Positions 26,311 to 34,531 of a stretch of 64,000 nt of DNA are shown here, one piece after another (the first letter of the stretch is position 1; every line of letters begins with the position of its first letter). The stretch is from Planctomycetes bacterium syqfu. Its GTDB lineage: Bacteria; Planctomycetota; Phycisphaerae; Phycisphaerales; Phycisphaeraceae. The notes under the pieces were generated by a model, which worked only from the letters and a program-made list of their open reading frames with translations, was not told where the DNA came from and ran no database searches. Both the position numbers and the translations under genes were made by a program. Where the stretch lies: the NCBI GenBank assembly GCA_020974905.1, contig CP087563.1:372001-436000 (forward strand), read 5' to 3'.

Positions 26311-27870
26311 TCATTTTGATTCAGCCTGTAACTGCTCAAGTCGCTGCCTGACGGTAGGATCGTACATGATCTCCAGGGCGCGTTGGTAATGCTTGATGGC
26401 TTTGTCAGGATGTCCCAACAGTTTCTGGACCAAGGCCATATTCAAATGCGCCCGGTAAAAATTCTCACGCGATGCCAGGGCTTTGGCGAAGTATGATTCA
26501 GCTTCGTCCAGCCGCTTGTTGACCAAGGCAATCGCGCCCATGTTGGCCAGAGCCTCAGCATAATCCGGTTTGATGTACAACGCTTTTTCAAAGCTGTCGA
26601 TGGCTGCGGATTCGTTACCTTCATTGATGTAGATCACCCCGAGATTGGTATGCGCCATCCAGGCATCGGGGTTCTTTTTGATGGTATCGAGCCAGAGTGT
26701 TTTAGCATCTTTGTAGGCACCGATCTGCATGATGGTCAGGACACAAAAAAACACAATGACCGGCAGGCCAATCACCGGATAACGGGCTAACACAAAGGCA
26801 AGCAAGGTGAGAATGCCGATGCTTGCCAGGTATTGGAAGTGATCGGCCACGTAGGAGTAGGTGAACGGGAAGACGTCAAAAAAGCCCAATGCAGGAAACA
26901 GTGTTCCCGCGAAAAAAAGCAGGGCAAAGGTCCGCCCGCGCTTACCAGTTTGGATGGAGCGGGCAACTTCCAGGCCCAACACCAACAGGATAACCAACGT
27001 GCTCGCCCATTGCAGAATGCTCGACGCGTCGATGGTCCATTTGGGGTAGGTGAAGATCAACGGGTGAGGCCAAAGCAGTGACCAGGCATAAAAGCCTAAC
27101 ACCCGCCCCGCCAGCAGGAATCGCTCGATGGCATTGAGTTCCCATTCACCGCCGGAAGCACCGACATGTGTCTTCTCCATATACACGGTGAATAAGCCCA
27201 TGACAATGCCAATCACCCAAAACGGCAATGTGGGCGTGATGTCCTTGAGCGTGATTTTGCCCTGCTTAAACCAGATGTACAGAAGGATCGCAGCGGGCAA
27301 TGTGCAGGCGACGGTTTTACTGAGTAAAGCAAGCACAAACAGCAGTAACGCCCCCGCCCACATCCGCCAATCACGCTTGCTGATGAAGGTCAGGTAACAT
27401 GACGCAGCTGCCAGGTAACACATCCCACTAAGCACATTCTTGCGTTCGGTGATCCATGCAACGGACTCCACGTGTACGGGATGGATTGCAAAAAGCATTG
27501 CAGCAAAGAGACTCACCCAACGCGAGATACCGATTTTCTGCAGCAGACCATAAAGCAGGACCACGGAGATCGCGTGGATGAGGATGTTGGTGAAGTGGTA
27601 CCCCCCTGCCCAGAATCCCCAGAGTTGATGCTCCACCCAGAAGCTCGAAAAGACCAGCGGGTAATACTGTGGCGTACTGCCGGGCTTAAGCCATGCGTCC
27701 GCCAGGCCGGTGATGCCGTTGGTGAGTACGGGGTTATTGGTGACGTAAAAATCGTCATCCCAGATGTAGCCACATGTCAGCGTCCGCGAGTAGACCAACA
27801 GCGTCAGCAGCATCAGTCCCCCAACCACCCATCGCTTGTGTTTTTCCAATATGATGTCACATTGCTGCAT
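26311..27870 (-). CDS. TMTC-like membrane protein with C-terminal TPRs
   Basis: About 519 residues. The N-terminal ~380 form a polytopic membrane domain like protein O-mannosyltransferases of the TMTC/DUF1736 type: YIWDDDFYVTNNPVL near the start, YYPLVFSSFWVEHQLWG, then HPVHVESVAWITERKNVLSG. The last ~130 hold three TPR repeats (GNESAAIDSFEKALYIKPDYAEAL and following). Such proteins may glycosylate exported proteins. The acidic WDDD motif is at the expected catalytic site. ATG at 27870 preferred over GTG at 27885. The donor is not known. Confidence 0.85.
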   Translation of the reverse strand: MQQCDIILEKHKRWVVGGLMLLTLLVYSRTLTCGYIWDDDFYVTNNPVLTNGITGLADAWLKPGSTPQYYPLVFSSFWVEHQLWGFWAGGYHFTNILIHAISVVLLYGLLQKIGISRWVSLFAAMLFAIHPVHVESVAWITERKNVLSGMCYLAAASCYLTFISKRDWRMWAGALLLFVLALLSKTVACTLPAAILLYIWFKQGKITLKDITPTLPFWVIGIVMGLFTVYMEKTHVGASGGEWELNAIERFLLAGRVLGFYAWSLLWPHPLIFTYPKWTIDASSILQWASTLVILLVLGLEVARSIQTGKRGRTFALLFFAGTLFPALGFFDVFPFTYSYVADHFQYLASIGILTLLAFVLARYPVIGLPVIVFFCVLTIMQIGAYKDAKTLWLDTIKKNPDAWMAHTNLGVIYINEGNESAAIDSFEKALYIKPDYAEALANMGAIALVNKRLDEAESYFAKALASRENFYRAHLNMALVQKLLGHPDKAIKHYQRALEIMYDPTVRQRLEQLQAESK

Positions 27871-27927
27871 GTGCGTATGGTACACACATTGGCAAGACTT
27901 GGGAGTCGATCACCAACAGATTCAAGC

Positions 27928-28311
27928 ATGAAACGGTTCGCATTCACCCACGCCCAACGCCTGCATGGCAAACTGGCTTTCGCTGCGGTCTTCGACGCTG
28001 GCAAGCGATACTATGCAGGCCCCCTGGTGCTGATCGGGATTCCCAATGATGTCGGCTTTTGTCGCATGGGGTTAAGCGTCTCCCGAAAGGTCGGCAATGC
28101 GGTCAAGCGGCATCGGATCAAACGCCTGCTGCGCGAGTCCTTCCGCTTATCTCAGGCGGAGCATCCCGGCGGGTATGACATCGTCATCGTCGTCCGCAAA
28201 CATGACCTGTTACGTCAGGCTGAGTATCAAACACTGCTACTCAAAGCCATGAACAAGCTCGACAGCAAATGGCAGAAACAGTCCGACAGCGAAACGCCAA
28301 GCATGCTGTAA
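27928..28311 (+). CDS. rnpA: Ribonuclease P protein component
   Basis: A 127-residue RnpA, the protein subunit that helps RNase P RNA mature tRNA 5' ends. The signature helix is GNAVKRHRIKRLLRESFRL; the canonical RNR motif reads RHR here. The N-terminus MKRFAFTHAQRLHGKLAFAAVF is typical. The reading frame extends far upstream, but the ATG at 27928 is the right start. Usually rpmH (L34) precedes rnpA; here the upstream neighbour is a divergent glycosyltransferase-like gene and no rpmH is visible, so the usual cluster is broken. Confidence 0.93.
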   Translation: MKRFAFTHAQRLHGKLAFAAVFDAGKRYYAGPLVLIGIPNDVGFCRMGLSVSRKVGNAVKRHRIKRLLRESFRLSQAEHPGGYDIVIVVRKHDLLRQAEYQTLLLKAMNKLDSKWQKQSDSETPSML

Positions 28312-28506
28312 ACTCAGGCGAGCCGCGTTGTGTCAACGCGGGACTGCGTGAAACGCAATATGAAATTATCGCATTGCCAAGAGCGATCTGAGTGACTTGT
28401 CCTAACCCTGTCGTGAGACTTGGCCTTTTGCCTGCCCCCGTCGTGTCCGGGGCAATCAAGCCACGCATTTCCCCTTTGTCACCGTCTTATGTAGACTAGC
28501 CCGTTT

Positions 28507-29826
28507 ATGGAAGACGGAAAACGTACACAATTAGCAGTTGAATCCGAGCCAGCGATCCTGGCTGGCGTGTTGTTTCCCAATGGCGATTATGACCCCCATG
28601 ATCCGTTGGGTGAGTTGCGATCCCTTGCAGATACCGCAGGCGCGGTGGTCTGTGATGAACTGATCCAGCAACGCCAGAAACCCGTAGCAAGCACGTTCAT
28701 GGGCACCGGCAAGGTCGAGGAACTCGCAGGCCTGGTCAAAGCCCACGATGCCAAGGTCGTCCTGTTTGAGAACGATCTGTCCCCATCCCAGATTGGCAAA
28801 ATCGAGGAAGTCGTCCAGGTTAAAGTGCTTGACCGCAGTGAACTGATTCTCGACATCTTTGCTGCACGCGCCCAAACCTACGAATCCCGACTTCAGGTCG
28901 AATTGGCGCAACTCGAATACACCTATCCGCGACTTCGCGCCATGTGGACGCACCTTGAGCGTATCGCAGGCGGTGCCCCCGCAGGCATCGGCACGCGTGG
29001 TCCGGGTGAACAGCAGTTGGAAATCGACCGCCGTATCGTCCAACGCCGCAAGAGTGAACTCAAGCGCGAAATTGCCATGGTGCAAAGCCGCAAAACCCGT
29101 GAGGTGGCTCAGCGTAATCGCGACAATTACACCGTCGGACTCGTTGGTTATACCAATGCAGGCAAGAGCACACTCTTTAACACGTTGACCGGTACGGGGA
29201 CGTATGCAGACGATAAACTCTTTGCAACGCTCTCTACGCTGACCCGTAAACTCGACCTGGGTGGCGGTGACTCGGCCATGCTTTCAGACACCGTCGGATT
29301 TGTGCGTGACCTGCCTCACCATTTGGTTGCCAGCTTCAAATCCACCCTGGAAGAAGCGGTCAATGCGGATATGCTGCTTGTCGTGCTTGATGCATCACAC
29401 CCACGGGCTCATAACCAATTGCACACCGTCATGGAAGTCCTTGACGACATCGGTGCGACTTCCCCCAAGCGACAACTGCTGCTCAATAAAACCGACCTGC
29501 TTGAACACAACGCCGATCTGCTGGTGTTTGAGAAGGAACACCCTGACGCCATTGCCATCAGCGCCAAGACTGGCGTGGGGCTCGATAAAGTCATTGATCG
29601 CATCCGTGATGGTGTCCATGGCATGTCTCGGACCTTGACGTTGCAATTGCCGTTATCCGATGGCAAGTCGATGACCTTCATTGAAAATCGCACCACGGTG
29701 ATCAACCGGGAATATGTCGACCAACATGTGCGTTATACCGTTAACATCGGTAACCGCCAGATGGACCAGTTACGGTCTGCTGGTGCACGGTTTGAGATCA
29801 TCGACGAGCCGGTTGCAAACGAATAA
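28507..29826 (+). CDS. hflX: GTPase HflX
   Basis: A 439-residue ribosome-associated GTPase. An N-terminal HflX domain (VVCDELIQQRQKPVASTFMGTGKVEEL and so on, about 45-150) is followed by a coiled segment (about 160-200), then the G domain: G1 GYTNAGKS, G3 DTVGF and G4 NKTD. HflX splits stalled 70S ribosomes under stress. It is monocistronic, with a 195-bp gap after rnpA that holds no clear element. Confidence 0.95.
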   Translation: MEDGKRTQLAVESEPAILAGVLFPNGDYDPHDPLGELRSLADTAGAVVCDELIQQRQKPVASTFMGTGKVEELAGLVKAHDAKVVLFENDLSPSQIGKIEEVVQVKVLDRSELILDIFAARAQTYESRLQVELAQLEYTYPRLRAMWTHLERIAGGAPAGIGTRGPGEQQLEIDRRIVQRRKSELKREIAMVQSRKTREVAQRNRDNYTVGLVGYTNAGKSTLFNTLTGTGTYADDKLFATLSTLTRKLDLGGGDSAMLSDTVGFVRDLPHHLVASFKSTLEEAVNADMLLVVLDASHPRAHNQLHTVMEVLDDIGATSPKRQLLLNKTDLLEHNADLLVFEKEHPDAIAISAKTGVGLDKVIDRIRDGVHGMSRTLTLQLPLSDGKSMTFIENRTTVINREYVDQHVRYTVNIGNRQMDQLRSAGARFEIIDEPVANE

Positions 29827-29868
29827 CATTGGGTTCAACCAACCTATCTCACAAAGGGGTATCTGCTG

Positions 29869-30627
29869 ATGAATCGCATCAACATCCGCCTGTTGACGCT
29901 GTGTCTGCTGAGTATTTCTGTTCTTGCAGGCTGTAAGACCACGCCGACATCTGATACCTCCCAAAAGGCTGCAACACCCGTTGCCCAGCAGCCGCAGATC
30001 ATTCAAAAGATCATCGCTGCCAGTGGGATGGATGACATCAGCCATGTCATCGAGATTCGCTTTACGTTTAATGTCCAACGTAAAAATGGCAATGTTGCCC
30101 GCAAGTGGTCCTGGCGTCCCCGCGAAGACAAGGTCACTTTGTCTTATCCCGGTCCAACCGGTGAGATGGTTTCGCTGAGTTACATCCGAAGTGAGATTGC
30201 AGGCAAAGCTGACGTGCCCGCCAACATCAGCATGGCGGACCGCTGGTTTATCAATGACTCCTTCTGGCTGATGATGCCCCTGCATTTAAGTTGGCAGGAT
30301 ACTGCGAAGCTGGGTGTTCAAGATCATGGCATGACCGACTTACCCATCGGTAGCGGCCAAGCCAAACAGGTCACCATCACCTTCCCCGGTTCCGACGCTG
30401 GTGGCGGTGGCTATACCCCCGGCGATGTCTATGACCTGTATCTCGATGATGACGATCTCATCAAACAATGGTCCTTCCGCAAAGGCGGACGCGACACGCC
30501 CAATCTCACCAACACGTTTGAAGCCTATGCCACCATCGGTGATATGAAGCTGGCCATGAACCACACCAATCCCAATGGATTCAGGTTGTGGTTTAATGAT
30601 GTGACCGTGGTGACGGATAATCAGTGA
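29869..30627 (+). CDS. Hypothetical lipoprotein
   Basis: A 252-residue protein with a lipoprotein signal (LLTLCLLSISVLAGC). The mature part is beta-rich: IEIRFTFNVQRKNGN, KVTLSYPGPTG, VYDLYLDDDDLIKQWSFRKGG. It resembles outer-membrane lipoprotein-carrier-like or DUF-type folds, but no family is certain. The gene follows hflX by 42 bp and could be cotranscribed. Confidence 0.75.
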   Translation: MNRINIRLLTLCLLSISVLAGCKTTPTSDTSQKAATPVAQQPQIIQKIIAASGMDDISHVIEIRFTFNVQRKNGNVARKWSWRPREDKVTLSYPGPTGEMVSLSYIRSEIAGKADVPANISMADRWFINDSFWLMMPLHLSWQDTAKLGVQDHGMTDLPIGSGQAKQVTITFPGSDAGGGGYTPGDVYDLYLDDDDLIKQWSFRKGGRDTPNLTNTFEAYATIGDMKLAMNHTNPNGFRLWFNDVTVVTDNQ

Positions 30628-30646
30628 ATTGAAAATTGAAACAAAG

Positions 30647-30668
30647 CCGTGTCCCTCCCGGGACACGG
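30647..30668. repeat. Short hairpin, family CCGTGNCNC, opposite orientation
   Basis: CCGTGTCCC, loop TCCC, GGGACACGG. It is the inverse-orientation form of the hairpin at 23711, with stem bases changed in pairs and the loop complementary (TCCC to GGGA). Confidence 0.7.
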
Positions 30669-30715
30669 GTGTTAGAGCAGTTCCAGTCATTCATCTCCAT
30701 GCCGTCATAGATTTC

Positions 30716-30798
30716 GTCATTCCCGCGAAGGCGGGAATCCAGTGGTATTCTGTAGACACTTGCATATATCACTGGACTCCCGCCTGCGCGGGAGTGAC
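30716..30798. repeat. Palindromic dispersed repeat, copy 5 of 6
   Basis: Arms GTCATTCCCGCGAAGGCGGG and CGCCTGCGCGGGAGTGAC, with AATCCAGTGG and CACTGGACTC inner boxes. It ends 16 bp before the left end of the IS630 element. Confidence 0.9.
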
Positions 30799-30886
30799 GG
30801 AAGATAGAGACTAGAGCATTTTTCATTCAGGTCTAGCGCCACGGGTATGTTTGCTATACCCTATCCTCCAGCAAGGAGGCTACTGG

Positions 30887-31273
30887 ATGAAAGCTTATTC
30901 GATTGATTTGCGCAAGCGTGTGCTATCGATGTGCGATCAAGGCCATGGCACGACCGAAGTGGCACGGGTGTTTGCAGTCAGTCCGGCGTGGGTCAGGCGA
31001 CTCAAACAACGCCGACGTGAAGACGGGCAGATCGCTGCGCAACCCGGTGGCGGAGCACGTTACTGCCGATTGACCGACCAGGGACGCAAGCAGTTGCGTC
31101 GCCTCATTGAGCAACGCCCCGACAGCACACTGGCTCAACTTCAGGAACAACTCATCAAGCAAGGCCACGTGCGTTGTGGCCTGACGACGATTTATCGCGC
31201 GTTGAGCAACATGGGATGGTCTTTTAAAAAAGACGCTTCGAGCCAGCGAACAGGATCGACCGGACATCGTTGA
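30887..31273 (+). CDS. IS630 transposase, first frame (N-terminal part)
   Basis: About 128 residues: a helix-turn-helix DNA-binding region (AYSIDLRKRVLSMCDQGHG and SPAWVRRLKQRRREDG) typical of IS630 transposases. SD AAGGAGG lies 7 nt before the ATG. The frame runs into an A6 tract at 31226-31231 and ends 45 nt later; the downstream frame continues the homologous sequence from the same tract, so production of the full protein probably needs a +1 shift or loss of one A in the transcript. Confidence 0.85.
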   Translation: MKAYSIDLRKRVLSMCDQGHGTTEVARVFAVSPAWVRRLKQRRREDGQIAAQPGGGARYCRLTDQGRKQLRRLIEQRPDSTLAQLQEQLIKQGHVRCGLTTIYRALSNMGWSFKKDASSQRTGSTGHR

Positions 31274-31280
31274 GCGTCGA

Positions 31281-31841
31281 ATGAATTTTCGCATCGCTCG
31301 ACAATTCGTCGATGCTAAACAATTCGTTTTTCTCGATGAATCCGGTGCACAAACCAACATGACGCGCCGTTATGGCTGGGCACTTTCTGCGCAACGATGT
31401 CACGATGCGGCACCGCATGGCCACTGGAAAACCAGCACGCTCATCAGTGCCATCGGCTATCAAGGCGTGTTGCCGTCTGCCACCTTGCTGTTGGACGGGA
31501 CGATAAACGCTGCGACGTTTGACGGCTATGTTCGGCGTTGTTTGTGTCCAGCATTGCGTCCCGGTCAAATCGTTGTGATGGACAACCTGGCAGCTCACAA
31601 GGTCACAGGCATTCGACAGGCCATTGAATCTGCAGGTTGTGATCTATGGTACTTGCCGGCCTATTCGCCGGACCTCAATCCCATTGAAAAGATGTGGTCA
31701 AAGATCAAAGCATGGCTGCGTCGAGCGGCCGCCCGATCCATTGAGCAACTCCACCAAGCGGTCGCAGAAGCATTTGGCCGTGTCACAGTGGATGAATGCC
31801 ATGCCTACTTCAAAAGCTGTGGATACGCTACACTTGAATGA
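31281..31841 (+). CDS. IS630 transposase, second frame (catalytic part)
   Basis: The DDE catalytic half: FLDESGAQTN (first Asp), VVMDNLAAHK (second Asp) and LPAYSPDLNPIEKMWSKIK (Glu). The homologous frame starts before this ATG at the A6 tract, giving a fused product of about 318 residues, the normal length for the family. The stop lies 9 bp before the right end of the element. Confidence 0.85.
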   Translation: MNFRIARQFVDAKQFVFLDESGAQTNMTRRYGWALSAQRCHDAAPHGHWKTSTLISAIGYQGVLPSATLLLDGTINAATFDGYVRRCLCPALRPGQIVVMDNLAAHKVTGIRQAIESAGCDLWYLPAYSPDLNPIEKMWSKIKAWLRRAAARSIEQLHQAVAEAFGRVTVDECHAYFKSCGYATLE

Positions 31842-31853
31842 AAAATGCTCTAG

Positions 31854-33242
31854 TACTACAGTTGCGCATCTACAATTGCCGATATCATCAGTCGTTTGAT
31901 ATGACTGGAGGGATGGGCATGGATGCTGCAACGGTGAGTCATTGGGCCAATGACTTTTCAGAGATGTGGGAGCAGATCGGCGATTGTTTTGCTCGCAAGG
32001 ATTTGCGATTTCGGGCGGCGACTTATGTGCAGGGCCTGCTCGGTGATGTTCATCGCAAGAACAGTTGGCAACTGGCTGAACAAGTCGGACTTCAAACGCC
32101 CCACGCTTTTCAACGGTTGTTGGGTCGGGCATCGTGGGATGCTCATCAACTGCGCGACCAGGTGCGAAGCTATGCAGTGGATCATTTACTTGGGGATGCG
32201 GCCGGCGGGGTGTTGATCGTCGATGAGACGGGCTTTCTGAAAAAGGGCGACAAGTCGGTTGGCGTGCAACGTCAGTACTCGGGCACGGCGGGTCGAATTG
32301 AGAATTGCCAGGTGGGTGTGTTTCTGGCGATGGCTTCGTCGCGTGGTCGGGCGTTGATTGATCGGGCGTTGTACCTGCCCAAGGATTGGTGCGAGGATCA
32401 GGCACGTCGATCCGAAGCAGGCGTTCCCCGGAAGTGAAGTTCGCCACCAAGCCTCAACTGGCGGTGACGATGTTGCGTCGAGCCGCTGGATGCGGGCCTT
32501 GAACCGCGTTGGGTATTGGCGGATGAAGTGTACGGTTCAGACAGTAAAACAAGGCGTTTTTGGAAGATCATGGTCAAGCGTATGTCATGGCGGTGACCTC
32601 GCAACAGCAGCTTGTGGGTGAACTTCCAACGGCAACGTGTCGATGCGATCATTGATGATGTGCCTGACGAGCAATGGCAGACGCACAGCATCGGCGAAGG
32701 TGCCAAGGGGTCGCGTGTGTATCAATGGGCCGGCGGCAAGTTCGGCGATCCGATCGAACACGAGCGCGGTGATCTGCAAAACTGGTTACTTGTTCGACGC
32801 AATGTGGAGCAACCGACTCAACGAGCTTACTATTTTTGTGCTGCTCCGTTGGACGCGACGTTGCAGGACTTGGCGATGGCCGCCGGCCAGCGTTGGGCGA
32901 TTGAAACATGCTTCCAGACGGCCAAGCAGGAAGTCGGACTCGATGCGTATGAAGTGCGCTCGTGGACGGGTTGGCATCGCCATGTCACGTTGTCGATGTT
33001 GGCGTTGGCGTTCTTGAGCGTCGTGCGATCCCAAGTGCACCAGCCCACGGAAAAAGGGGCGTTGATCTGGTCCCGGTAACCGAGCCGGAGATTCGGCGGT
33101 TGATGCTGGCAATCGTCTGGCCCCGGTTCAACGACGTAGAACGCGCGTTAGCCTGGTCGGCTTGGCGAAGACACCACCAAGCCGTCGCAAAGTATTACCA
33201 CTACAGGGCGAGAGAACCAGATCATAATGCGCAACTGTAGTA
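31854..33242. mobile_element. IS701-like insertion sequence, degraded
   Basis: Inverted ends TACTACAGTTGCGCAT at 31854-31869 and its exact complement at 33227-33242. Flanks are CTAG (31850-31853) and CTAA (33243-33246), a 4-bp YTAR target duplication with one change. The left CTAG includes the last base of the IS630 element, so the two insertions share a junction. The transposase gene is broken. Confidence 0.82.
31901..33240 (+). pseudogene. IS701-like transposase, frameshifted
   Basis: Homology is split over at least five frames. An N-terminal part (to about 32437) has the first catalytic Asp in VLIVDETGFLKKG. A short piece around 32515-32560 has LADEVYGSDSKTRR. A C-terminal part (32612-33079) has RWAIETCFQTAKQEVGLDAYEVRSWTGWHRH in pieces, and a tail at about 33040-33240 has EPEIRRLML and WSAWRRHHQ. 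The number of shifts makes it inactive. Confidence 0.85.
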
Positions 33243-33287
33243 CTAATTCGTTGAACTGCGCTAACGGACGATTGGCACTCAACCAAC

Positions 33288-33309
33288 CCGTGACTCAGGA
33301 GAGTCAAGG
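33288..33309. repeat. Short hairpin, family CCGTGNCNC, third copy
   Basis: CCGTGACTC, loop AGGA, GAGTCAAGG, followed by CTTTTT. One stem pair is mismatched. It lies just outside the IS701-like element. Confidence 0.6.
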
Positions 33310-33349
33310 CTTTTTAAATCACATCAAACATTTGAGTTGTAAAACAAAA

Positions 33350-33388
33350 AAAGCCGTGCTGCGATAGGCAACACGGCTTTGTTTTTGT
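33350..33388. terminator. Bidirectional intrinsic terminator after moxR
   Basis: Stem AAAGCCGTG (33350-33358) with CACGGCTTT (33372-33380), with A-runs upstream and T-runs downstream on both strands. It ends the MoxR gene on the minus strand and would block read-through from the insertion sequences on the plus strand. Confidence 0.88.
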
Positions 33389-33405
33389 ATTGGGTTGGAT
33401 GTCGA

Positions 33406-34338
33406 TTAAACCGGCGAAGGCACGGTTTCGAGCACCTGCTGCATGACACGAGCGGTGGCAACACCGTCTGCATCGTGCATGTACGTCTTGGAGATCACGC
33501 GGTGAGCAAACACCGGGATGACGTTGGAAACGATATCGTCAGGCACGACGTAGTCACGCTTGTGCATCAGAGCCGTCGCACGGGCAGCACGAACCAATGC
33601 CAGCGAACCACGCGGGGAAACGCCGATCTGCAACTGTTCGTTGTTACGTGTCGCGTTGGAGATCTGAATGATGTAGTCAATCAGTGACGGGTCGATCTGC
33701 ACTTTGTTAACCATGTCCTGCAAGGTGACCAACTCATCAGCAGTCATCACCGGTTCCAGATCGGAAAGCGATGTGCGTGACGGGTCAAGGTCAAGGATGC
33801 GCGACTCATCTTCCGGGGACGGGTAGCCAAGGTGGATACGCATCAGGAAGCGGTCAAGCTGACTTTCCGGCAGGAAGTACGTGCCTTCAAACTCAAAGGG
33901 GTTCTGTGTTGCGATGACCATGAAGGGCTGAATGAGTTTGCGGGTCTGTCCATCAATGGAGACCTGCGATTCGTTCATGGCTTCAAGCAAGGCCGACTGC
34001 GTACGCGGGGTGGTACGGTTGATTTCGTCTGCCAACAGGACGTTGGAGAAAATGGGGCCCGGCTTGAAAATGAAGTCACCCTTCTGCTGATTCCAGATGG
34101 TCACACCCAGAATGTCGCCCGGCAAAAGGTCAGGGGTCATCTGCACACGGCTGATGGTGCAATCAAGACTTTTGGATAGTGCAGTGGCAAGAATCGTCTT
34201 ACCCACACCCGGCACGTCTTCGATCAGGACGTGGTTCCGAGCCAAGAGGCAGACAATGATCTTGTCCACTGCTGCTTGGTTACCCAGAAAGACTTTTTGA
34301 ACGTTCTTCTTCAGTAGATCCAGTTTTTGTACCGGCAT
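33406..34338 (-). CDS. MoxR-family AAA+ ATPase
   Basis: A 310-residue MoxR chaperone-like AAA+ ATPase: Walker A DVPGVGKT around 41-48, Walker B VLLADEINRT, sensor region ATQNPFEFEGTYFLPESQLDRFLMR and a C-terminal lid (RDYVVPDDIVSNVIPVFAHR). MoxR proteins usually act with a DUF58/von Willebrand-domain partner coded nearby, but no such gene is present here. It is monocistronic and followed by a terminator. Confidence 0.92.
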   Translation of the reverse strand: MPVQKLDLLKKNVQKVFLGNQAAVDKIIVCLLARNHVLIEDVPGVGKTILATALSKSLDCTISRVQMTPDLLPGDILGVTIWNQQKGDFIFKPGPIFSNVLLADEINRTTPRTQSALLEAMNESQVSIDGQTRKLIQPFMVIATQNPFEFEGTYFLPESQLDRFLMRIHLGYPSPEDESRILDLDPSRTSLSDLEPVMTADELVTLQDMVNKVQIDPSLIDYIIQISNATRNNEQLQIGVSPRGSLALVRAARATALMHKRDYVVPDDIVSNVIPVFAHRVISKTYMHDADGVATARVMQQVLETVPSPV

Positions 34339-34531
34339 GCATCAAGCTCCGTCTCAAGAGAGTCACGACAGTATAACAGTTTATAGGCAAGTTGGCACAC
34401 GTTGTCAGCATCTTCAAAGCATTTTGTCGTCAAACGGACATTTGTGCCGATACAAATCTCTGACGATTGATTGTATCATGGTGTTATACAACGGGATGGC
34501 CCAACTTCCTTGACGATCTGACGGCTGATTT

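Larger units (their letters stand above)
30814..31850. mobile_element. IS630-family insertion sequence, 1,037 bp
   Basis: Near-identical terminal inverted repeats: left GAGCATTTTTCATTCAGG at 30814 onwards, right end complementary at 31827-31850, differing at two of 24 positions. TA dinucleotides flank both ends (30812-30813 and 31851-31852), as IS630 elements require. It encodes a DDE transposase split across two frames. Ends and coding sequence look intact, so it may be active. Its right end abuts the IS701-like element. Confidence 0.92.

Noticed and set aside
27472-27927. N-terminal extension of rnpA
   Set aside because: It is the antisense of the TMTC-like gene; RnpA homology begins at the ATG at 27928.
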